This document shows positions 43,969 through 49,210 of a stretch of 49,210 nucleotides of DNA, one piece after another. This DNA is from ZCTH02-B3 sp036563895. GTDB lineage: Bacteria > Bacillota > Bacilli > Paenibacillales > Paenibacillaceae. Positions within the stretch are counted from its first letter, which is position 1; every line of letters starts with the position of its first letter. The notes under the pieces are model-generated. The model worked only from the letters and a program-made list of their open reading frames with translations, was not told the origin of the DNA and made no database searches. Made by a program: the position numbers and the translations under genes. The stretch spans positions 1-49,210 of the forward strand of contig DATCLN010000058.1 in NCBI GenBank assembly GCA_036563895.1, in the 5' to 3' direction.

Positions 43969-45129
43969 ATGGACAGACCCGTCGTCTATCTGGACAACGC
44001 GGCCACCTCGTGGCCCAAGCCGCCGGGCGTGCTAGAAGCGATGACGGAATGTCTGCAGAAATACGGCGCCAATCCGGGGCGGGGAAGCCACGGATTGGCG
44101 CTGCAGGCCGGACGCGTGCTGCTTGAAGCCAGGCAGGCGCTGGCCCGGCTGTTTCGGGTGGCCAACCCCAACGACATCATTTTTACGCTGAATACCACCC
44201 ACGCCCTCAACATCGCCATCCAGGGTTCGCTTCGTCCCGGTGACCACGCCGTCACCACCGCCATCGAACACAACTCGATCCGCCGTCCGCTGGAAGCGAT
44301 GCGCCGGCTGCGCGGCGTGGACGTGACATACGTCCGGACGGATGAAGCCGGGCGCCTCGACCCGGCGGATCTCGTGGCGGCCCTCAGGCCGAATACCCGG
44401 CTGGTCGCCGTCACCCACAGCTCCAATCTGCTGGGCACCCTGCTTCCCGTCGGCGAAATCGGCGCCGTCACCCGTTCCCGCGGCATCCTCTTCCTGGTGG
44501 ACGCGGCGCAGACGGCGGGCACCGTGGACATCGACGTGGAAGCGATGAACATCGACCTGCTCGCCTTTCCCGGCCACAAGGGGCTCATGGGCCCGCTGGG
44601 AACGGGCGGCCTTTACATCCGTCCGGACGTCGAACTGGAACCCCTTATGTATGGCGGGACGGGGAGCCGCTCGGAAGAACCGGCGCAGCCGGAGGTCAGG
44701 CCGGACAAATATGAAGCGGGAAGTCCGAACACCGTGGGCATCGCGGGACTGGGAGCCGGCGTGCGGTTCGTGCTGGAGCGTTCCGTCCGGGAAATCGCGG
44801 CGAAGGAACGAATGCTCACCCGGCGACTGATGGACGGGCTGAGGGACATCCCGGGCGTGCGGATTCTCGGTCCGGGGCCGGAGGAAGAGCGGACGGCCAT
44901 CGTTTCTTTCGTCCTGGAGGGGATCGATCCGGCGGAAACGGCATTCCGTCTCGACCGCGAGTACGGCATCGCCGTGCGCGCCGGTTACCACTGCGCCCCG
45001 CTGGCCCACGAGCGGGCCGGCACGCTGGACAGGGGCGCGGTGCGCGCGAGCCCGGGCTATTTCAACAGCGAAGCGGACATCGACGCCCTGGTCGCGGCAG
45101 TGGAGGAGCTGGCGAAACGCCGGCCCTGA
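43969..45129 (+). CDS. Class V aminotransferase / cysteine desulfurase family
   Basis: The 386-residue PLP enzyme has the class V fold: LDNAATSWPKPPGV at the start, the PLP Lys204 in AFPGHKGLMGPLG, and Cys342 in RAGYHCAPLAH near the position of the desulfurase nucleophile. This family often makes alanine plus persulfide from cysteine. The ending differs from IscS and resembles the SufS-like group next to parB in many Bacilli. Substrate is inferred from family alone. The gene starts 46 bases after parB with GGGGGGAG upstream. Confidence 0.85.
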   Translation: MDRPVVYLDNAATSWPKPPGVLEAMTECLQKYGANPGRGSHGLALQAGRVLLEARQALARLFRVANPNDIIFTLNTTHALNIAIQGSLRPGDHAVTTAIEHNSIRRPLEAMRRLRGVDVTYVRTDEAGRLDPADLVAALRPNTRLVAVTHSSNLLGTLLPVGEIGAVTRSRGILFLVDAAQTAGTVDIDVEAMNIDLLAFPGHKGLMGPLGTGGLYIRPDVELEPLMYGGTGSRSEEPAQPEVRPDKYEAGSPNTVGIAGLGAGVRFVLERSVREIAAKERMLTRRLMDGLRDIPGVRILGPGPEEERTAIVSFVLEGIDPAETAFRLDREYGIAVRAGYHCAPLAHERAGTLDRGAVRASPGYFNSEADIDALVAAVEELAKRRP

Positions 45130-45194
45130 CCGCGGCGGGCGGGCGGAAATTCCGTACGGGATAACCGAATCTTGTCGTTGCAGGAGCGAAAGGT

Positions 45195-45689
45195 ATGCAG
45201 GATTGGCAGGAAAACGGATACCTGGTCATCGTGCTGGCCATCGCCTTTGTCGCGCTGGCCGCGGCTTTCGTCTGGATCGGCTGGCTCACGTCACGCCTGA
45301 ACGCCCTGAAGGCCGCCCACCGGAAGTTGATCGGCGAGACCGGGGTGTCCAACCTCGAGGACGTCCTCGCGGCCATCCACCGGAATCTGGCGGAACTGCA
45401 GAAGGACGGGGAAGAACTGAAGAGCCGCCTGACGCAGGCGGAAAAGCGCCTGTCCGAAATGAACGGGCGCGTCGGCATTCATCGGTTCAATGCATTCGAA
45501 GGGACGGGAAGCGACCTGAGCTTCTCGCTGGCCATCGTCAACGACTCGGCGAGCGGTGCGGTGCTGACGGCGATCCACGGCCGGGACCAGACATTCCTCT
45601 ACGCCAAGCCGGTGGAAAAGGGCGAATCCTCCTATCCCCTTACTCCGGAGGAAAAGACGGCAATCCGTCTGGCGACGCAAAGGGAATGA
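45195..45689 (+). CDS. DUF4446-family membrane-anchored protein
   Basis: The 164-residue protein has one membrane segment (about 9-31), a coiled coil (about 50-92, LEDVLAAIHRNLAELQKDGEELKSR) and a C-terminal region GIHRFNAFEGTGSDLSFSLAIVND that identifies DUF4446. The family sits near parB and yyaC in many spore formers and has no known function. The 3' end overlaps the convergent yyaC by 50 bases. Confidence 0.88.
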   Translation: MQDWQENGYLVIVLAIAFVALAAAFVWIGWLTSRLNALKAAHRKLIGETGVSNLEDVLAAIHRNLAELQKDGEELKSRLTQAEKRLSEMNGRVGIHRFNAFEGTGSDLSFSLAIVNDSASGAVLTAIHGRDQTFLYAKPVEKGESSYPLTPEEKTAIRLATQRE

Positions 45690-46269
45690 CCGCGCCGCGG
45701 CTCCGCTTGACGGCTCCGAGCAGGCTTTGCGCGATGACGCCGGCCATGTTCATGACGAGGCTGAGACGGGTGTTCTGCAGCACGAAGTATTCCATGAATC
45801 CCCCGACGTTGACGATGCCGGTCAGATGAACGTCGCCCACGGGTGGCAGCTTTTTGTTCACGCCGGATCCCGGCCGGACGGGACCGGAACCGAACTGGAT
45901 GCAGCCGACGCTTGACAGCTGCCCGAGGGACGCATCCACCGCGATGATGAACGGGTCGCTCACGGTCTTCTCGATCTTTTTCAGCGTGTCTTCCAGGTTG
46001 ACGGCATGCACGGGATCCTCAAGCGTACCGTAGACGTCGAACAGCGGGCACCCGCTGCGCGCAAGTTCCGTGCCGACCAGCGGACCCAGCGCGTCTCCCG
46101 TCGAGCGGTCCGTGCCCACGCAAAGGATGACGATGCGCGTGCCGGAATCCAGCGTGCGCAGTTCCATTTCGATCCGGCGGGACAGACGTTCCCGTGCCAT
46201 GGGCGCGTCATAGGGAATCTTGACCGAAAAAGCCGGGCGGGTTCCGGGGACGCCGTTCACCTCGTGCAT
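45640..46269 (-). CDS. yyaC: Sporulation protein YyaC
   Basis: The 209-residue protein belongs to the YyaC family, related in fold to the spore protease GPR. It has VILCVGTDRSTGDALGPLVG and FIIAVDASLGQLSSVG, the conserved acidic residues of the family. The role in sporulation is not well defined. The ATG at 46269 has GAGAGGAGG 4 bases upstream. It lies between DUF4446 and DUF3343 genes on the opposite strand. Confidence 0.93.
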   Translation of the reverse strand: MHEVNGVPGTRPAFSVKIPYDAPMARERLSRRIEMELRTLDSGTRIVILCVGTDRSTGDALGPLVGTELARSGCPLFDVYGTLEDPVHAVNLEDTLKKIEKTVSDPFIIAVDASLGQLSSVGCIQFGSGPVRPGSGVNKKLPPVGDVHLTGIVNVGGFMEYFVLQNTRLSLVMNMAGVIAQSLLGAVKRSRGAVIPFASPDGLPSFPPE

Positions 46270-46401
46270 TCGCCTCCTCTCCGAAATATAGTATTAGTAT
46301 ATGGACAAATTGGCTGAACTATACCCGCCTTTCCGGAAGGACGCCGGCCGACGGGCATGCGGCGGCGGAACCGGCGAAGGAAGGCCACGGAGTTGGAACG
46401 C

Positions 46402-46659
46402 ATGGAACCGGAATCGCTGCTCATGGCGTTCGATTCCACGCAGCAGGCGCTTCGCGCGGAAATGCTGCTGGAATATGCCGGCATCGAAATCGACATTCGC
46501 CCGACCCCCAAAGAGATCACGGCGGGCTGTTCGCTGACCATCGCGTTTGCGGCCGCGGATTTGCCGGAGGTGCTGCGGATCATCAGGACCGAAAACGTGG
46601 AGATCCGGGGGGTTTTCCGACCAACGGCGGACGGATACGAGCCGCTCGAAATCCAGTGA
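46402..46659 (+). CDS. DUF3343-family small protein
   Basis: The 85-residue protein reads SLLMAFDSTQQALRAEMLLEYAG, then PTPKEITAGCSLTIAF, the typical DUF3343 pattern; the conserved Cys in TAGCSLTI resembles a redox or sulfur-carrier site. The family is found near sulfur-transfer genes, and here it lies 1.3 kb from a cysteine-desulfurase-like gene. ATG at 46402 is preceded by ACGGAG. Function is unproven. Confidence 0.85.
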   Translation: MEPESLLMAFDSTQQALRAEMLLEYAGIEIDIRPTPKEITAGCSLTIAFAAADLPEVLRIIRTENVEIRGVFRPTADGYEPLEIQ

Positions 46660-46677
46660 GCGATGGAGGAATGGCGC

Positions 46678-47544
46678 ATGGAGCCGACCGTCGACCGGCT
46701 GTGGCAGCAGTTTCTCGACCGTGTCTGGCTGTTTCTGACCGACGAGGAGATGTGGCTTCAGTCCCTCACGGTGCTGGTCCGTGTCCTGTTGATCTTCCTG
46801 GTCAGCCGCGTGGTGCTGTGGCTCATCAACCGCATGATCGACCGCGTGACCGGCCAGCGCGGCCGCCGCGCCGCCAAACTGCGCGTCCGGCGGACGCAGA
46901 CGATGGGCCGGCTGTTCAAGAACGTCAACGTCTACGCGATCAATATCATTACTTTCTTTCTTATTCTTGGGGAGTTCAACGTGAACCTGGCCCCCCTGCT
47001 GGCCGGGGCGGGCGTGGTCGGGCTGGCCATCGGGATCGGCGCGCAGGCGCTGGTGAAGGACGTCATCGCCGGGATTTTCATCCTGATGGAAGACCAGTTT
47101 GCGGTGGGCGACGTGGTCCGGATCGGAGGCGTCACCGGCACGGTGGAAATGATCGGCCTCCGAACCACCCGCCTGCGCAGTTGGACCGGCGAGGTACATA
47201 TCATTCCCAACGGCTCCATCACGCAGGTCACCAATTATTCCGTGTATCCGTCGCTGGCCGTCCTCGATGTGACCGTCCCCGCGGAATTCAAGGTCGAGGA
47301 AGCCGGCCACATCATCCGGGGCGTGCTGGACCGGTTTGACGACACGGCCGTGATCGGCAAGCCGGAACTGCTTGGATTGCAGGCCGTCGACGCGGCGGGC
47401 GCCGTGCTGCGGGTGGCGGCTGCGTGCAGGCCGGACGACCGGCTGGCGGTTTCCCGGCGGCTGAACGAAGCCCTCCGGAAAGCCTTCGAGGAACGGGGAG
47501 AAGGCGCCGCCGTTCCGCGGATCGCCGTGGTGTCCCCCGAGTGA
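46678..47544 (+). CDS. Small-conductance mechanosensitive channel (MscS family)
   Basis: The 288-residue channel releases solutes under osmotic down-shock. It has three membrane segments, the last being the pore helix GVVGLAIGIGAQALVKDVIAG, followed by the MscS beta domain (FAVGDVVRIGGVTGTVEMIGLRTT, PNGSITQVTNYS). I chose the ATG at 46678 because the GGAGGAA upstream is its ribosome site; the ATG at 46663 lies inside it. It follows DUF3343 by 18 bases. Confidence 0.93.
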   Translation: MEPTVDRLWQQFLDRVWLFLTDEEMWLQSLTVLVRVLLIFLVSRVVLWLINRMIDRVTGQRGRRAAKLRVRRTQTMGRLFKNVNVYAINIITFFLILGEFNVNLAPLLAGAGVVGLAIGIGAQALVKDVIAGIFILMEDQFAVGDVVRIGGVTGTVEMIGLRTTRLRSWTGEVHIIPNGSITQVTNYSVYPSLAVLDVTVPAEFKVEEAGHIIRGVLDRFDDTAVIGKPELLGLQAVDAAGAVLRVAAACRPDDRLAVSRRLNEALRKAFEERGEGAAVPRIAVVSPE

Positions 47545-47800
47545 GGCGGAGCCGCCGGCCCAATGTCCGGAGCCGCGGTCGCCGCGGCCGTCCGGGATGG
47601 ATGGGTGCGCTCTGGGATCCGGGGTTTCCCGGAGGCGCAGGCCTGCTGTGGGACCGGAGCTGTACGGGGATGAAGACCGGCGTCCAGACCCGCGGTCCTG
47701 CCGGGAAGGGAAGGCCCGTGTCAGGACCAGGCGGGGCCCGGGACGAAGCCCCGCGTCCGGACCCGCGGGGGGATGCCGGGCAAACAAGAGGTGGCGGGAC
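47545..47800. other. GC-rich spacer with a direct repeat
   Basis: No gene is recognisable in these 256 bases. CGTCCAGACCCGCGG (47681-47695) and CGTCCGGACCCGCGG (47754-47768) repeat with one change, and GCGGGGC/GCCCCGC form a hairpin near 47731-47754. Confidence 0.55.
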
Positions 47801-48019
47801 ATGGAGCGGAAAACGTATCAACTCGGCGACATCGTGCAGATGAAAAAGCCGCATCCGTGCGGCGCGAACGAAATGGAAATCATCCGCATGGGCATGGACA
47901 TCCGCATCAAGTGCGTCAAATGCAGGCATTCGATCCTGCTGCCCCGATCCAAATTCGAAAAGAACCTGAAAAAGGTACTGCGATCCGCGTACCCGGCGGA
48001 TCCCGAGTCCTCCGGCTGA
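47801..48019 (+). CDS. DUF951-family protein (YyzM-like)
   Basis: The 72-residue protein reads QLGDIVQMKKPHPCGANEMEIIRMG, then IKCVKCRHSILLPRSKFEK. This is the DUF951 family, conserved next to rpsF in Bacillota and probably zinc-binding through HPCG and CVKC. AGAGGTGG lies 7 bases before the ATG. Function is unknown. Confidence 0.9.
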   Translation: MERKTYQLGDIVQMKKPHPCGANEMEIIRMGMDIRIKCVKCRHSILLPRSKFEKNLKKVLRSAYPADPESSG

Positions 48020-48033
48020 CGGGCGGCGACGGG

Positions 48034-48062
48034 TTGCGGTTCGCGGCCGCATGTGCTATCAT
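48034..48062 (+). promoter_or_regulatory. Promoter of tRNA-Ser(CGA)
   Basis: TTGCGG (48034-48039), a 17-base spacer, then TATCAT (48057-48062), 14 bases before the tRNA. Confidence 0.7.
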
Positions 48063-48076
48063 ATTTCGTGCTGCGC

Positions 48077-48167
48077 GGAAAGGTACCCAAGTGGTCCAAG
48101 GGGGTTGACTCGAAATCAACTAGGCGCCGCAAGGCGTGCGTGGGTTCGAATCCCACCCTTTCCGCCA
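48077..48167 (+). tRNA. tRNA-Ser (anticodon CGA)
   Basis: Acceptor GGAAAGG pairs with CCTTTCC; the loop CTCGAAA lies between GTTGA and TCAAC; a long variable arm (GGCGCCGCAAGGCGTGC) and encoded CCA (48165-48167) are present. Confidence 0.96.
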
Positions 48168-48203
48168 GCTTCCCACAGCATACGCGCCACGCGTTCCTGT
48201 CAG

Positions 48204-48235
48204 CGGCTCCGTGTTGAGGAAGCGAGCCGTTTTTT
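48204..48235 (+). terminator. Terminator after tRNA-Ser(CGA)
   Basis: CGGCTC/GAGCCG stem with a 14-base loop, followed by six T. Confidence 0.75.
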
Positions 48236-48303
48236 CATCCGCTTCGGCGCCGGCGGGACGGCCGCAGACCGGACCCGGGCCGGGTCCGCACGGACGAGGC
48301 GGC

Positions 48304-48332
48304 TTGTCGTGTTTGGGCGCGTGTGATATGAT
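48304..48332 (+). promoter_or_regulatory. Sigma-A promoter of rpsF-ssb
   Basis: TTGTCG (48304-48309), a 17-base spacer, then TATGAT (48327-48332). The leader (48340-48426) contains nested inverted repeats CTCCG...CGGAG and GGGCG-ATC-CGCCC (48367-48395), which could be an S6/S18-binding leader structure. Confidence 0.7.
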
Positions 48333-48426
48333 ACAGTGGTATGCATTTCTTCTTGCTCCTTGCTCTCCGGCCGGGCGATCCGCCCGTTCGCGGAGGGCCT
48401 TAGGTCCAAAGGGAGGTGAACGGAAG

Positions 48427-48717
48427 ATGCGCAACTACGAACTCATGTACATCATCCGTCCGGACCTGGAGCCGGATGCCGTTCAGGCGGTCACGGAGAA
48501 GATCCAGGAAGTCATCCGCGGCGGCGGCGGGGAAATCCGCAAGCACGAAGTGATGGGCAAGCGCCGGCTCGCGTACGAGATCGGCAAGTTCCGCGAAGGC
48601 ATCTACGTGGTGGTGCAGTTCTCGTCGGAACCGTCGCACGTGGCGGAAATCGAACGGGTTTTGCGCATCACCGACGAGGTGGTCCGGCATCTCGTGATTC
48701 GCGACGTCGTGGCTTGA
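48427..48717 (+). CDS. rpsF: 30S ribosomal protein S6
   Basis: The 96-residue protein reads MRNYELMYIIRPDLEPDA and continues with KHEVMGKRRLAYEIGKFREG, the standard bS6 sequence and length. It pairs with S18 in the 30S platform. GGGAGGTG lies 8 bases before the ATG. ssb follows, as in the conserved rpsF-ssb-rpsR operon; rpsR would lie beyond the window. Confidence 0.97.
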   Translation: MRNYELMYIIRPDLEPDAVQAVTEKIQEVIRGGGGEIRKHEVMGKRRLAYEIGKFREGIYVVVQFSSEPSHVAEIERVLRITDEVVRHLVIRDVVA

Positions 48718-48802
48718 CGCGGAGGCAAGCGATTGGGAGGAGCCCTTGGGGCGCGCATTCGCCGGCGGTTCCCCCGCCCGGCCTTGAGGGAGGATGGAAG
48801 CC

Positions 48803-49210
48803 GTGCTGAACAGGGTCATTCTGATCGGCCGACTGACCCGGGATCCCGAGCTCCGCTACACGCCCTCCGGCGTGGCGGTCGCCCAGTTCACCCTGGCCGT
48901 GGATCGTCCTTTTACGAACAGCAAGGGGGAACGCGAGGCCGATTTCATCCCGATCGTCACGTGGCGGCAGCTCGCCGAGACATGCGCGAACTATCTGCGC
49001 AAGGGACGGCTTGCCGCCGTGGAAGGCCGCATCCAGGTTCGCCATTACGACAACAACGAAGGCCGGCGCGTTTACGTGACGGAAGTCGTGGCCGACAACG
49101 TCCGTTTTCTGGAATCGCCGAACCGCGAAGACGCCTCTTCCGTGCGGGATGATTCCCCGCCGGATCCGTTCGCCGGCGGCCAGCCCGGATATTCCGGCGG
49201 ACGGCCGGGA
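48803..49210 (+). CDS. ssb: Single-stranded DNA-binding protein, 3' end outside window
   Basis: The visible 136 codons include the full OB fold: LNRVILIGRLTRDPELRYTP, VAQFTLAVDRPF, FIPIVTWRQLAETCANYLRKG and VVADNVRFLE. The Gly/Pro-rich linker begins at about residue 113 and is cut by the window end. A GTG at 48803 fits the family start (LNRVILIG) and has GGGAGG 9 bases upstream; the ATG at 48794 abuts the ribosome site. Confidence 0.96.
   Translation, partial: MLNRVILIGRLTRDPELRYTPSGVAVAQFTLAVDRPFTNSKGEREADFIPIVTWRQLAETCANYLRKGRLAAVEGRIQVRHYDNNEGRRVYVTEVVADNVRFLESPNREDASSVRDDSPPDPFAGGQPGYSGGRPG

Overview
The window is chromosomal DNA from a high-GC, endospore-forming Bacillota (class Bacilli). 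The evidence is the gene order rpmH-rnpA-yidC-jag-mnmE-mnmG-rsmG-noc-parA-parB on one side of the origin and dnaA-dnaN-yaaA-recF-remB-gyrB-gyrA-guaB-dacA-pdxS-pdxT-serS on the other, plus Noc, YyaC, a Spo0E-like protein and a YheC/YheD ATP-grasp protein. The layout resembles Paenibacillaceae-type genomes (high GC, a YheC/D gene between gyrB and gyrA, an S-layer protein), but the genus cannot be fixed from the sequence alone. The replication origin lies around dnaA (about 32.5-34.5 kb): housekeeping genes run leftward to its left and rightward to its right, so most are co-directional with replication.

Region by region. 0-8.3 kb: a leftward operon headed by a cobalamin (B12) riboswitch. It encodes a secreted S-layer-anchored protein with an alpha/alpha-toroid-like region plus two DUF4430 domains, a DUF4430 lipoprotein, an EcfT membrane protein and one polypeptide fusing two ECF ATPases to a substrate-binding S component; a zinc-ribbon protein follows. 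8.4-11.6 kb: flagellar stator motAB, a glucosaminidase-like protein, tadA and a Spo0E-like regulator. 11.7-15.9 kb: tRNA-Arg, the electron-transfer operon fixABCX behind a Rex/Fnr/Crp-like palindrome, and tRNA-Pro. 15.9-24.2 kb: a lipoprotein, a YitT-family protein, tRNA-Ser, serS, pdxT, pdxS, dacA and guaB. 24.2-34.1 kb: gyrA, a divergent YheC/D gene, gyrB, remB (apparently with an ATA start codon), recF, yaaA, dnaN and dnaA. 34.1-34.6 kb: the upstream part of oriC. 34.6-49.2 kb: rpmH through parB with two parS sites, a class V aminotransferase, DUF4446, yyaC, DUF3343, an MscS channel, DUF951, tRNA-Ser, rpsF and the start of ssb, cut by the window end.

The most interesting system is the leftward B12-riboswitch operon. 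The order of parts (surface capture protein, lipoprotein, ECF transporter) reads as a complete Gram-positive vitamin B12 acquisition route. The surface protein has the same two-part plan as animal intrinsic factor and transcobalamin (alpha/alpha barrel followed by a DUF4430-type beta domain), here duplicated in the beta part and tied to the cell wall by three SLH domains. The link to B12 rests on the riboswitch and on family knowledge; binding itself is inferred.

The remaining genes are mainly replication, segregation, ribosome, tRNA-modification and cofactor functions. No insertion sequence, prophage or CRISPR array was seen.
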